Positions 25,423-36,521 are shown, counted from the stretch's first letter. The stretch is 54,918 nt of DNA from Allostellaceae bacterium (GCA_025451725.1 JANWJX010000011.1:1-54918); one strand, 5' to 3'. The notes: generated by a model not told the origin, from the letters alone. Made by a program: numbers and translations.

Positions 25423-27948
25423 TTAGTATAGCCCGCCGGTGCCGGTCGAGGGCGCCGCTTGCCGCGGCCCGATCTGCTGTACGGGCTGCGGTAAGCCGGT
25501 TTCGCCCGGGTTGGCCGCCGCGGTCGTCGGCAGCGGGTTGATCGTGTCGTCGCCGCCGGCGGGCGCCAGCGAAGCGGCATCTTCGTCGTCGACGAAGTGC
25601 TGCGGCCCACCTTCTTCGTTTGCCACGACGGTCGGCTGGGTGCCGGGCTTGAACGCTTCGAGGATCACGGCCTTATCGCCGGGATAGGGCAGCTCGCCGG
25701 TCGCATGATCGACGCGCACGAGCGTGATGCCCGGCGGAATGCGGAACGGCACCGGCGGCTTATCTTTGAGCGCCGCCGCCATGAAATCGCGGAAGACGGG
25801 CGCCGCGACGCTGGCGCCTGTCTCATGGCCGCCTAACGTGCGCGGATTGTCGAAACCGACGAACACGCCAGCCACCAAGTCCGGCGTGAAGCCGACGAAC
25901 CACGTGTCCTTGGAATCGTTGGTGGTGCCTGTCTTGCCCGCGACCGGGCGGTTGAGCGAGGCGACGAGATGGCCGGTGCCGTACTGCACCACGCCCTGCA
26001 TCACCGACACGATCTGATAATCGCTTTGCGGGTCGACGATCTGCTTGCGCTCGTCCGGCAATTCGGGCGGCGCCTGGCCGTGATAGTCGATGTTCGCGCA
26101 GTTTTCGCAATTACGCTGGTCGGCGCGATAGATGGTGGTGCCGTTGCGGTCCTGCACCCGGTCGATCAGGGTCGGCGAAATCTGCTTGCCGCCATTGTCG
26201 AGCATCGCGTAGGCCGTGGTCAGGCGCAGCGGCGTGGTCTCGCCCGCGCCCAGCACCATCGAATAGACGCGGGGCATGTGATCCATGATGCCGAAGGCTT
26301 CGAGCGAATGGCCGACGGCGTCGAGACCGATCGTCTCGCCGAGCCGCGCGGTGATGAGGTTGCGCGACTGCTCGACGCCAACCCGTAACGTCAGCAGCCC
26401 GTAGAATTTGTGGGTGTAGTTGCTCGGCGTCCATTTCGGCAGGCCTGGCCCCTGGTCGATCACCACCGGCTCGTCCATGAGCTGGCTCGAGGGCGTAAAG
26501 CCGTGCTGGAACGCCGCGATATAGACAAACGGCTTGATCGCCGAGCCGATCTGACGATAGGCCTGCGTCGCCCGGTCGAACTGGCTGATCTCGTAGGAGA
26601 ACCCGCCCGAGATCGCGAGTACGCGGCCGGTATGCGGGTCCATGACAACGATCGCGCCGGACACTTCCGGAATCTGTTCCAGCGCGTAGCCGCCTTTCGC
26701 TCCTTCGCCCACCAGCACGACGTCGCCGGCCTCGATCACGTCGCTTGGGCGGCGTGGGACCGGGCCGAGCCCCTTGTCGTGGTTCAACTCCTTGCGCGCC
26801 CATTTCATTTCGGACATCGGAATGACGCCCTTGGTGCCGTCAACCAGTCCGATCCGCGCGCCTTCCGCGTCCGTGGCGAGGACATAGGCGAGCTGCCAGC
26901 CCGCGACGTCGGCACCCGGCACGGCGGGAACCTTCGATAGCCGGACCTGCCATTCGGCAGTCGGGCCGATCTTTTGCACCGCGCCGCGCCAGCCATGCCG
27001 CCGGTCATAGGCGATCAACCCGTCACGCAGCGCCTTGCTCGCCTCGCCTTGCAGCTTCGGATCGAGGCTGGTGCGGACGGTCAGGCCGCCCTGATAAAGC
27101 GCCTTCTCGCCGTAGCGCGCGACCAGCGTGCGGCGGACCTCCTCGGCGAAATAAGGCGCGCGCACCGTGTCGGAGATGCTGCGCTTCGCCACCACCAGCG
27201 GCTCGGCCTTGGCGGTCGTCGCCTGCTCCGGGGTGATGAACCCGTCATCCTTCATCCGGTCGATCACCCAGTCGCGGCGATCTTTGGCCGCGGTCGGGAA
27301 CCGGTCGGGATTGTAGCTGCTCGGCGCCTTGGGCAGCGCCGCGAGGAATGCGGCCTCGGCGACATCGAGCTGATCGAGCGGCTTGTTGAAGTAGGTCAGC
27401 GCCGCCGCCGCCACGCCGTAGGAGCCACGGCCAAGGTAAATCTCGTTGAGATAGAGTTCGAGGATGCGCTGTTTGGATAGCACCTGCTCCATGCGCAGCG
27501 CGACCAGCGCCTCCTTGATCTTGCGCTTCAGCGAGACCTCGTTGCCGAGCAGGAAGTTCTTGGCGACCTGCTGGGTGATGGTCGAGGCGCCGATCGGCCG
27601 GCGGTTCTCCCGCAGCCGCGCCACGTCCGTCAGGGCGGCGCGCCCCATCGACAGGAAATTGACGCCGGGGTGGCTATAGAACTCCTTGTCCTCGGCGGCG
27701 ACGAAGGCGTTGGTCAGCAGCTTTGACATCGCCTTGACCGGGACGAAGATGCGCTTTTCGGTCGCGTACTCCGCCAGTAGGCGGCCGTCGCCGGCATAGA
27801 CCGCCGACACGATCGGCGGCTGGTAGTTGGCGAGCTGTTTGTAGTCAGGCAGGTCGCGGCCAAAATACCAGACGGTGATGCCGGCTACCCCCGCGACGAC
27901 GATGCCGGCGAGGATGATCAGCGAGAACAATAAGCGGACGATATGCAT
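25423..27948 (-). CDS. mrcA: Penicillin-binding protein 1A (bifunctional transglycosylase/transpeptidase)
   Basis: This is an 841-residue class A PBP. An N-terminal membrane anchor (LLFSLIILAGIVVAGVAGITVWYFG) is followed by the GT51 glycosyltransferase (AAEDKEFYSHPGVNFLSM, RPIGASTITQQVAKNFLLG, LNEIYLGRGSYGVAAAA). An OB-like insert leads to the transpeptidase with the nucleophile in QIGSAIKPFVYIAAF, an SRN-type motif in VEQSRNLITARL and VAGKTGTTNDSKD. The C terminus is Ala/Pro-rich. It polymerises and cross-links peptidoglycan. prfB lies 11 bases downstream and probably shares its transcript. Confidence 0.94.
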   Translation of the reverse strand: MHIVRLLFSLIILAGIVVAGVAGITVWYFGRDLPDYKQLANYQPPIVSAVYAGDGRLLAEYATEKRIFVPVKAMSKLLTNAFVAAEDKEFYSHPGVNFLSMGRAALTDVARLRENRRPIGASTITQQVAKNFLLGNEVSLKRKIKEALVALRMEQVLSKQRILELYLNEIYLGRGSYGVAAAALTYFNKPLDQLDVAEAAFLAALPKAPSSYNPDRFPTAAKDRRDWVIDRMKDDGFITPEQATTAKAEPLVVAKRSISDTVRAPYFAEEVRRTLVARYGEKALYQGGLTVRTSLDPKLQGEASKALRDGLIAYDRRHGWRGAVQKIGPTAEWQVRLSKVPAVPGADVAGWQLAYVLATDAEGARIGLVDGTKGVIPMSEMKWARKELNHDKGLGPVPRRPSDVIEAGDVVLVGEGAKGGYALEQIPEVSGAIVVMDPHTGRVLAISGGFSYEISQFDRATQAYRQIGSAIKPFVYIAAFQHGFTPSSQLMDEPVVIDQGPGLPKWTPSNYTHKFYGLLTLRVGVEQSRNLITARLGETIGLDAVGHSLEAFGIMDHMPRVYSMVLGAGETTPLRLTTAYAMLDNGGKQISPTLIDRVQDRNGTTIYRADQRNCENCANIDYHGQAPPELPDERKQIVDPQSDYQIVSVMQGVVQYGTGHLVASLNRPVAGKTGTTNDSKDTWFVGFTPDLVAGVFVGFDNPRTLGGHETGASVAAPVFRDFMAAALKDKPPVPFRIPPGITLVRVDHATGELPYPGDKAVILEAFKPGTQPTVVANEEGGPQHFVDDEDAASLAPAGGDDTINPLPTTAAANPGETGLPQPVQQIGPRQAAPSTGTGGLY

Positions 27949-27974
27949 GGCCGGCCGGTTTCGAGCGGGAGAGT

Positions 27975-28069
27975 GGCGACGTTTTGTGTCGCCTTCAAGG
28001 CGGGAATGCCCGCTCCGAACGAGAATTCATGTGGGCGCCGTCCCCCGGTTTCGCCAGGGGACGGGTGCC
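27975..28069. repeat. Three consecutive hairpins between the decarboxylase and mrcA genes
   Basis: Within the 126-base gap are GGCGAC/GTCGCC (27975-27993), GCGGG-AATG-CCCGC (28000-28013), and a longer one with arms 28034-28045 and 28057-28069 (CGTCCCC/GGGGACG core plus flanking GGC/GCC). The last begins 6 bases after the decarboxylase stop (minus strand) and may act as its terminator or 3'-end stabiliser. There is no T-run, so it is not a classic Rho-independent terminator. The cluster resembles REP-type intergenic repeats. Confidence 0.5.
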
Positions 28070-28074
28070 AATCG

Positions 28075-29331
28075 TCAGATGCAGTACGTCTTGAGCGGCT
28101 CGAAGCCGTTAAATCCGACGGACGCGTAGGTCGAGGTGTAGGCGCCGGTCGCCATTATCCGCACCCGGTCGCCGACCTTGAGCGCCAGCGGCAGCCGGTA
28201 CTCGGTCTTCTCGTAGAGAATGTCGGCGCTGTCGCAAGTCGGGCCGGCGATAATTACTGCGCTCGTCGGTCCGCCATCGGCGGGCGTCTCAATGCGGTAC
28301 TTGATGCTCTCGTCCATCGTCTCGGCGAGACCGTTGAATTTGCCGACATCGAGATAGACCCAGCGCTTGTTGTCCTTCAGCCCCTTTTCGGCGATCAGGA
28401 CAACTTCGCTTTCGATCACCCCGGCATCGCCGACGATCGACCGGCCCGGCTCGACGATGATCTCGGGCAGATCGTTGCCGAAATGTCGCGTGATCGCGGC
28501 CATCACCGCGTTGCAGTAACGCTCGACGCCCGGGACATCGCCCCGGTAATGCGCCGGGAAGCCGCCGCCGATATTGACCATCTTGAGGTTGATGTCGGCC
28601 TCAGCCAGCAGCGAGAACATCTTGGCGGCGCGGCCGATGGCGTTGTCCCACTGGTCGAGCTTGGTCTGCTGCGACCCGACGTGGAACGAGACGCCGTGCG
28701 GCTCGAGGCCCGCCGCCTTGGCCCGGCGCAAAAGCCCCACCGCCATTTCCGGCGAGCAGCCGAACTTGCGCGACAGCGGCCATTCGGCCCCGTCGCTCTC
28801 GACGAGGATGCGGCAGAAGACCCGCGCGCCGGGGGCGACGCGGGCAAGCTTTTCCAGTTCCGCGGCGCTGTCGAACGCGAACAGGCGCACGCCCTGCCCG
28901 AAGGCATAGGCGATGTCGCGCTCCTTCTTGATCGTGTTGCCGAACGAGATGCGGTCGGCCGCCACGCCGAGATGGAGGCACATATCGATTTCGCCAGGGC
29001 TCGCGACGTCGAAGCTTGATCCCATCTGGTCGAGCATCGCCAGTATCTCACGGGCGGGATTGGCCTTGATGGCGTAGAACACCTTCGCCAGCGGCAGGTA
29101 ATGCCGCAGCATTTTATAGGCGTCCGCCACGACCTCGAGATCGACCACCAAACACGGCGTCGCCGGCTGTTGCTCGGTCAGGAAGCGGACGGTTTTTTCA
29201 CTGATGCCGCCTCGGCGCACCGTACGCTTACGGCGCGGGCGGACGGGGATGTCAGGCGCGGCGGCGGGTGCGCGCGTTCCATCGGCGGGGCCAACGCGCC
29301 CGCCTGCGGAATGCCCGGAAGCTTCCGTCAA
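28075..29331 (-). CDS. Ornithine/lysine decarboxylase-like fold-type III PLP enzyme
   Basis: This is a 418-residue (if started at TTG 29331) eukaryotic-type ODC/DAP-decarboxylase-fold enzyme. The PLP lysine is in KVFYAIKANPAREIL, followed by HVGSQQTKLDQW, VNIGGGFPAHY, the phosphate-binding EPGRSIVGDAG, and the catalytic cysteine region GPTCDSADILYE typical of ornithine (or ornithine/lysine) decarboxylases. It makes putrescine or cadaverine. Homology starts at about SEKTVRFLTEQQPATPCLVVD. The first roughly 40 residues are Pro/Arg-rich, so GTG 29220 could be the real start. A long structured leader with a small ORF precedes it, which suggests polyamine or ornithine control. Confidence 0.87.
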   Translation of the reverse strand: MTEASGHSAGGRVGPADGTRAPAAAPDIPVRPRRKRTVRRGGISEKTVRFLTEQQPATPCLVVDLEVVADAYKMLRHYLPLAKVFYAIKANPAREILAMLDQMGSSFDVASPGEIDMCLHLGVAADRISFGNTIKKERDIAYAFGQGVRLFAFDSAAELEKLARVAPGARVFCRILVESDGAEWPLSRKFGCSPEMAVGLLRRAKAAGLEPHGVSFHVGSQQTKLDQWDNAIGRAAKMFSLLAEADINLKMVNIGGGFPAHYRGDVPGVERYCNAVMAAITRHFGNDLPEIIVEPGRSIVGDAGVIESEVVLIAEKGLKDNKRWVYLDVGKFNGLAETMDESIKYRIETPADGGPTSAVIIAGPTCDSADILYEKTEYRLPLALKVGDRVRIMATGAYTSTYASVGFNGFEPLKTYCI

Positions 29332-29554
29332 CGCCGTTACAGTACAGGTAGGCGGCGACCGCAGCCGCGGACGCCCTGTTGAACCACCACCTCTTTAGAG
29401 GCGTCGTCGTAGGGCATCGCGGCCCTGCGCAGGAACACAACCATATCGACCTCCCTCTCGGGACCGGCCCACAATGACCGGATCTGCCAAAAAGGACGCG
29501 TTACGTCGTTGCATAACCACGATGGGCCATAGGCACGTGCGAGTGCGTCGCGAG
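29332..29554 (-). promoter_or_regulatory. Structured 5' leader of the decarboxylase gene (possible speF-type element)
   Basis: About 220 bases lie between the predicted transcription start (near 29554) and the coding region. Read on the minus strand they contain several hairpins: TCGCG-CCT-CGCGA near its start, an imperfect CCGGTC...GGCCGG, TCCC-GAGA-GGGA overlapping a Shine-Dalgarno, CCTC-TAAA-GAGG, and GCGGC...GCCGC. An RNA motif named speF has been described in front of alphaproteobacterial decarboxylase genes of this family. I cannot confirm a match without a covariance model. Confidence 0.4.
29337..29444 (-). CDS. Candidate leader peptide (35 codons) upstream of the decarboxylase gene
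   Basis: On the minus strand ATG 29444 is preceded at 5 bases by a near-perfect ribosome-binding site GGGAGG (29455-29450). The frame runs 35 codons to TAA (29339-29337) and ends 5 bases before the TTG proposed as the decarboxylase start. The peptide starts MVVFLRRAAMPYDDA and ends CGRRLPVL, with five arginines. The site is partly held in a TCCC-GAGA-GGGA hairpin, and a CCTC-TAAA-GAGG hairpin lies inside the ORF. By analogy with SpeFL in enterobacteria, it could sense ornithine or polyamine through translation. No homologue is known to me, so this is inference from structure. Confidence 0.45.
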   Translation of the reverse strand: MVVFLRRAAMPYDDASKEVVVQQGVRGCGRRLPVL

Positions 29555-29560
29555 GCGCGA

Positions 29561-29588
29561 TAAATAGTCTTTTGCGTTCAGGACGCAA
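29561..29588 (-). promoter_or_regulatory. Probable promoter of the leader-decarboxylase transcript
   Basis: On the minus strand TTGCGT (29588-29583) is followed after 16 bases by TATTTA (29566-29561). The -35 box also forms one arm of a TTGCGT-CCTGA-ACGCAA hairpin. The surroundings are the most AT-rich stretch in this part of the window. Confidence 0.45.
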
Positions 29589-29633
29589 GAAAAAATTCAC
29601 GCAACGGCAAAATTTTTTCTGAAAAACGCGTTC

Positions 29634-29666
29634 GAGACCCGCTCAGGGAGTCAAAAATACGGTCTC
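29634..29666 (-). terminator. Possible terminator of the hybrid histidine kinase gene
   Basis: GAGACC (29634-29639) and GGTCTC (29661-29666) can pair, with a smaller CTC/GAG stem inside. The structure starts 2 bases after the kinase stop codon. On the minus strand a TTTTT run follows about 7 bases after the hairpin, farther than in a classic terminator. Confidence 0.3.
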
Positions 29667-29668
29667 GA

Positions 29669-32224
<2,556 letters not shown>

Positions 32225-32356
32225 TGTTTTCCTTCCTTGGGGCACTTTTTGGTTAAGGCGCGTTATCCAAAGAATACGCGCCATTGTTAACAAAACCGTA
32301 AAAACGGGTGCCCGCGTATGGAAGAAACGTCCGGTTGCTGCCGCGTTTTGGGTTTC

Positions 32357-33070
32357 TCAACCTTGGGGACGCAAAGTCCAGAGACGCTTTCTTGCCGTGC
32401 CGACATCGCCCAACTGGAAAATACCGCCGCCCTCGACAGTGAATGAGAACGGCGTGAACGGCTCGGCCAGCAGCGCCGCAACCGCATTGGCGTTGCCAGC
32501 GCCGGCGGTAACATGCGGACTGAATTTCGGCCCGCTGGAATTGGCGAGGAATTTGTCGACGTATCCGACCGTCCAGCCGATCGTCGCGCTGCGCGGCATG
32601 CCGACGAAGGCTGCCGCGGTTCCGCCATGCCGGATGAAGGGCGTGACGGCGTCGACAATATTCCGGTGCAACGAGGCAAGCGGCTCCGTTGTCGCGACGA
32701 CGATCCCGGTGGCGTTCACCGGGCCGACCGGGCCGTTGAAATACCCTGTCGCCGTCAAGCGCATGTCTTTCAGCGAAGCATGCCGGAACACATCCTCGAC
32801 CGCGCGACGCACCGCACCGAGATCGGCTTCGCGCACGTAGCATTGCAGCAGCGTCATGTGCGGGATATGCGTCGCGTCGAGTGCGAACCCGCCGGGCGAT
32901 TCCTTCAACAGGCGTCGATTGACCGCCTCGACGCGTTGAACCATCGCCGCGTCGGGCAGCAGCAGAATATCGATCGCGACAAGCCGGCCCGTGTCCGCGG
33001 TCTTCGTCACGGCGCTAGGGCCGGCGAAAAGCGCGATCAGGACCGCGAAACAAATTGCGATATTCCTCAT
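32357..33070 (-). CDS. Exported 2H-phosphoesterase-like protein (2'-5' RNA ligase fold)
   Basis: This 237-residue protein has an N-terminal signal-like segment (RNIAICFAVLIALFAGPSAVT). The two H-x-T motifs of the 2H phosphoesterase superfamily follow: HIPHMTLLQCY near residue 70 and FSPHVTAGAG near residue 190. LigT/ThpR-type members act on 2'-5' or cyclic phosphodiesters in the cytoplasm. An exported form would act on periplasmic or extracellular nucleotides (inference). It lies 37 bases after bcp on the same strand. The substrate is unknown. Confidence 0.7.
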   Translation of the reverse strand: MRNIAICFAVLIALFAGPSAVTKTADTGRLVAIDILLLPDAAMVQRVEAVNRRLLKESPGGFALDATHIPHMTLLQCYVREADLGAVRRAVEDVFRHASLKDMRLTATGYFNGPVGPVNATGIVVATTEPLASLHRNIVDAVTPFIRHGGTAAAFVGMPRSATIGWTVGYVDKFLANSSGPKFSPHVTAGAGNANAVAALLAEPFTPFSFTVEGGGIFQLGDVGTARKRLWTLRPQG

Positions 33071-33107
33071 CGCCGCCTCTTGCCGCCGGCCTGTTCGCGC
33101 CGCGGCG

Positions 33108-33572
33108 TTACAGTTCCTTCGCGGCCTTCAACACTTCCTCGGCGTGGCCCGGCACTTTCACCTTGTGCCAGATGCCGCGGATTACGCTCTTGCCGTCGAT
33201 CAGGAACGTGGCGCGCTCCATGCCCATGAACTTGCGGCCCATGAAGCTCTTTTCCACCCACACGCCGTAGGCCTTGGCCGTGGTCAATTCCTTGTCCGAG
33301 CCGAGCGTGAACGGCAGGTCGTATTTCTTCTTGAACTTGTCGTGACTGGCGACCGTATCCTTCGACACGCCGATCACCACGGCATCCGACTTCTTGAACT
33401 GGGCGAAATCGTCGCGGAACTGGCAGGCTTCCTTGGTGCAGCCCGGCGTGTCGTCGCGCGGATAAAAATAGAGCACGACTTTCTTGCCTTTGAGTTTGGC
33501 AAGATCGACGGTGCCGTCGCCATCGGTCGGCAGGCTGAAACTCGGCGCCTTGTCGCCCACTTTAAGTGCCAT
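33108..33572 (-). CDS. bcp: Thioredoxin-dependent peroxiredoxin, BCP type
   Basis: This 154-residue peroxiredoxin starts MALKVGDKAPSFSLPTDGDGTV, with the active site YPRDDTPGCTKEACQFRDDF. The first Cys is peroxidatic and the second, five residues later, is the BCP-alpha type resolving Cys. Others: VIGVSKDTVASHDKFKKKYDLPF. It reduces H2O2 and organic hydroperoxides using thioredoxin. The ATG directly follows the glnE stop (TAGATG), so translation is probably coupled. The bcp/glnE pairing is frequent in this class. Confidence 0.94.
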   Translation of the reverse strand: MALKVGDKAPSFSLPTDGDGTVDLAKLKGKKVVLYFYPRDDTPGCTKEACQFRDDFAQFKKSDAVVIGVSKDTVASHDKFKKKYDLPFTLGSDKELTTAKAYGVWVEKSFMGRKFMGMERATFLIDGKSVIRGIWHKVKVPGHAEEVLKAAKEL

Positions 33573-36521
33573 CTATCCGTCCCTCCCGATGATGCCGCGA
33601 TAGCGCGCATAGGCGCGCGCCGCCTTGTCGTCCATATCCCGCTTGAGCGCCGCGAAGTCAACGGCGCCCGACGCCCGGGCAATCAGCGCCAGCAGCGACG
33701 GCGCGGCCTCACCTTCGTCGATCTCCTGATCGAGCGTCGTCAGCTTCAGCATCTGCTGCACGTTGTGCCACAGCCGGAGCGCACCCGTCAGGTCGCTCGC
33801 GTCGTCGGGCGTCAGCGCGCCCGCCTCCGCCAGCTTTTCCAGCGCCGCCATCGTGTTCTGTTGCAGCACGTCCGGCCGCGCATGCGCCTCGCGCAGTTGC
33901 AGATATTGCGCGACGAATTCGATATCGACCAGGCCGCCGCGCCGATGCTTGACGTTCCAGAAGCTCGGCGAGCGATGCGCGTCGGCCATCTTATCGCGCA
34001 TCTCGGCAACATCGGCGCGAAGCTTGTCGGGGTCGCGCGCGGCGGTCAGCGTCGCGCGGATCGTCGCCTCGATCGCGCTTTGCAAACCGGGCGGCCCCGC
34101 GACAACCCGCGCGCGCGTCAACGCCATGTGCTCCCAGGTCCAGGCCGCTTCCGAGTGGTATCGGCGGAATGCGGCAAGGCTCGATGCCGCCGGGCCGGCA
34201 TTGCCAGACGGCCGCAGTCGCATATCGACCTCGTAGAGATTGCCCTCGCGGGTCGTCGCGGTTAGCGCCGTGACCAAGCGTTGCGACAGGCGCGCGAAAT
34301 ACCCCGCGACCGACAGCACGCGCGGCCCGGTCGAGCCCTCGACGCCTTCCGGTGCGTCGTAGACCAGCACCAAATCGAGATCCGACGTGGCCGACATTTC
34401 ACGGCCGCCCAGTTTACCGAACCCAAGCACCGCGACACTGCCCTCCGGGATGACGCCGTGCGTTTGCGCGAAATTCGTTGCGATGCGCGGCATCAGGCCC
34501 GCGATCGCGGTTTCGGCGGTCGCGGCAAATGCCCTGCCCGCGTCCTCGCCGCCGACGCGCTCGCGCAAGACGGCGACGCCGGTGCGGAACTTTCGGTCGC
34601 CAACCCAGCGGCGGGCGCGGTCGTACAGTTCCTCCTCGTCGCGCGGCTCGCCGAGCGCGCGGTCGATATCCGCGAGCAGCGCCGCGCGGTCGGTTTGCGG
34701 CGGCCCCTCCTCGCCCAACAGCGCCTCGACCAGCACCGGGTATTGGCTGAGTTGATCCGCCATGCGCGGGCTGACGCTCATGATTTCCGCGATGACGTCG
34801 ATCAGATGCGGGTTGCGGTAGAACAGCGACAGAAGCTGCACCCCGGCCGGCAATCCGGCGAGGAACCGATCGAAGCGCCGCAGCGCGGCGTCGGGCGCCG
34901 GCGACTTGCCGAACGACGCGAGCAGCACCGGCACCAACTCTGTCAGCAATTCGCGCGCCCTTTGGCTCTGCATCGCCCGATAGCGGCCGTGGTGCCAGCT
35001 TCGCACCATCGCCGCGACCGCGGGCGCATCGGCAAATCCCAACTGGCGCAGCGTCGCCAGCGTATCGGGATCGTCCTCGGCCCCGGTAAAAACCAAATTG
35101 CCCTGCGGCGACAACGACGGCGCTTCCTCGAACAGTCGCGCATAATGACTTTCGACGATGCCGAGCTGGCGCAAAAGCGCCGCGGAAAACGCCTCCGTGC
35201 CGTCGAATCCGGAAAAAATCGCGATGCGCCACAGCCCGTCAGCGTCCTTCGGCAACGTATGGGTCTGCGCGTCGTCGATCATTTGCAGCCGATGTTCGAC
35301 GCGCCGCAGGAATCCGTACGCCTCCGTCAGATCGCTCGCGGCTTCCGGCGTGATCCGTCCCGCTTTCGCCAGCGCGGTCAGCGCGGCGACCGTGCCGCTC
35401 GCCCGAAGCTCCGGCATGCGGCCACCCCAGATAAGTTGCTGGGTCTGGGCGAAGAACTCGATCTCGCGGATACCGCCGCGTCCCAGCTTCACGTTGTGCC
35501 CCGCGACCGCGATCTTGCCGCCGCCGCGATGCGCGTTGATCTGCCGCTTGATCGAGTGAATGTCCTGGATCGCCGCGAAATCGAGATTGCGCCGCCACAG
35601 ATACGGTCCAAGTTCGGCGAGAAAGGCGCGGGCCGCGTCACGGTCGCCCGCGATCGGCGAGGCCTTGATAAGCGCGGCGCGCTCCCAATTCTGCCCCGCG
35701 CTTTCGTAATAGTGCAGCGCCGCCTCGGTCGACAGCGCGGCCGGCGTCGAGCCGGGGTCGGGCCGCAGCCGCAGATCGACCCGAAACACGTAGCCGTCGC
35801 CGGTCCGGTCGGCGAGTATCCGCACCATCTCCTGGGTCAGCCGGGAATAGAACTGCGACGGACTCTGCCGGCCGCGATAAGCGACGCGCTCGGCATCGAA
35901 AAAGCAGATCAGGTCGATGTCGCTCGAATAGTTAAGCTCGCTTGCGCCGAGCTTGCCGAGAGCCAGCACGAAAAAGCCGCTTCCCTGTTCCGGCTGGGCG
36001 TCATCCGGCAATTGAATTTCCCCCATGGCTGCGCCGTTCAACAAGAGATGATGCAGTGCGGTTTCAATCGATATTTTGGCAAAGGCGCTCAGGGCGCCGG
36101 TCACACGTTCAAGCGGCCAGCCATCGGTCAAGTCGGCGACGGCGACCGTCAGGGCGACGCGGCGGCGCGCGATCCGCAGGCGGCGCATGATCCCTTGCCG
36201 GTCGGTCGCAGAGTCGCGTTCGCGATTGAGGCCCTGCATGATCTCGGCGAAAGTGCCGTCAGGCCCCACTGTCGCCAGCTTTATCAAGGTTTCCGGTTCA
36301 TTGACGCAGATCTGGCCAAGGAACGGGCTATTGCCGAACAACGCCGTGAGCAGGCGGCTCCCTGCATCGCTCTCCGCCAGCGCACGCATGTCTCTGGCGA
36401 GCGTCGAGCCCGCCGCGGCGGCGGCTTCGCGCCAGTGCGACAAGCCGACTTCCGCCTGCTGCGCAGCGGCGGGTGCCGGCAGCGCGCAATAGGCGCCGGG
36501 CGGCAGAAGCGGCAGGGTCAT
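33573..36521 (-). CDS. glnE: Bifunctional glutamine synthetase adenylyltransferase/adenylyl-removing enzyme
   Basis: This 982-residue enzyme controls GlnA activity by adding and removing AMP in response to PII. It contains both nucleotidyltransferase domains: the N-terminal deadenylylase (FVLALGKLGASELNYSSDIDLICFFD) and the C-terminal adenylyltransferase (AVLGFGKLGGREMSATSDLDLVLVYD), each followed by a GlnD PII-uridylyltransferase-like helical part (VEHRLQMIDDAQTHTLPKD; HRRGGLVDIEFVAQYLQL). ATG 36521 gives MTLPLLPPG. The frame is open further upstream, but that region overlaps the divergent AsmA-like gene. bcp follows directly. Confidence 0.94.
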   Translation of the reverse strand: MTLPLLPPGAYCALPAPAAAQQAEVGLSHWREAAAAAGSTLARDMRALAESDAGSRLLTALFGNSPFLGQICVNEPETLIKLATVGPDGTFAEIMQGLNRERDSATDRQGIMRRLRIARRRVALTVAVADLTDGWPLERVTGALSAFAKISIETALHHLLLNGAAMGEIQLPDDAQPEQGSGFFVLALGKLGASELNYSSDIDLICFFDAERVAYRGRQSPSQFYSRLTQEMVRILADRTGDGYVFRVDLRLRPDPGSTPAALSTEAALHYYESAGQNWERAALIKASPIAGDRDAARAFLAELGPYLWRRNLDFAAIQDIHSIKRQINAHRGGGKIAVAGHNVKLGRGGIREIEFFAQTQQLIWGGRMPELRASGTVAALTALAKAGRITPEAASDLTEAYGFLRRVEHRLQMIDDAQTHTLPKDADGLWRIAIFSGFDGTEAFSAALLRQLGIVESHYARLFEEAPSLSPQGNLVFTGAEDDPDTLATLRQLGFADAPAVAAMVRSWHHGRYRAMQSQRARELLTELVPVLLASFGKSPAPDAALRRFDRFLAGLPAGVQLLSLFYRNPHLIDVIAEIMSVSPRMADQLSQYPVLVEALLGEEGPPQTDRAALLADIDRALGEPRDEEELYDRARRWVGDRKFRTGVAVLRERVGGEDAGRAFAATAETAIAGLMPRIATNFAQTHGVIPEGSVAVLGFGKLGGREMSATSDLDLVLVYDAPEGVEGSTGPRVLSVAGYFARLSQRLVTALTATTREGNLYEVDMRLRPSGNAGPAASSLAAFRRYHSEAAWTWEHMALTRARVVAGPPGLQSAIEATIRATLTAARDPDKLRADVAEMRDKMADAHRSPSFWNVKHRRGGLVDIEFVAQYLQLREAHARPDVLQQNTMAALEKLAEAGALTPDDASDLTGALRLWHNVQQMLKLTTLDQEIDEGEAAPSLLALIARASGAVDFAALKRDMDDKAARAYARYRGIIGRDG

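Noticed and set aside
29337-29600. Longer 87-codon frame covering the decarboxylase leader
   Set aside because: Only the last 35 codons follow a ribosome-binding site; the upstream part overlaps the predicted promoter and hairpins, so I kept only the short leader ORF.
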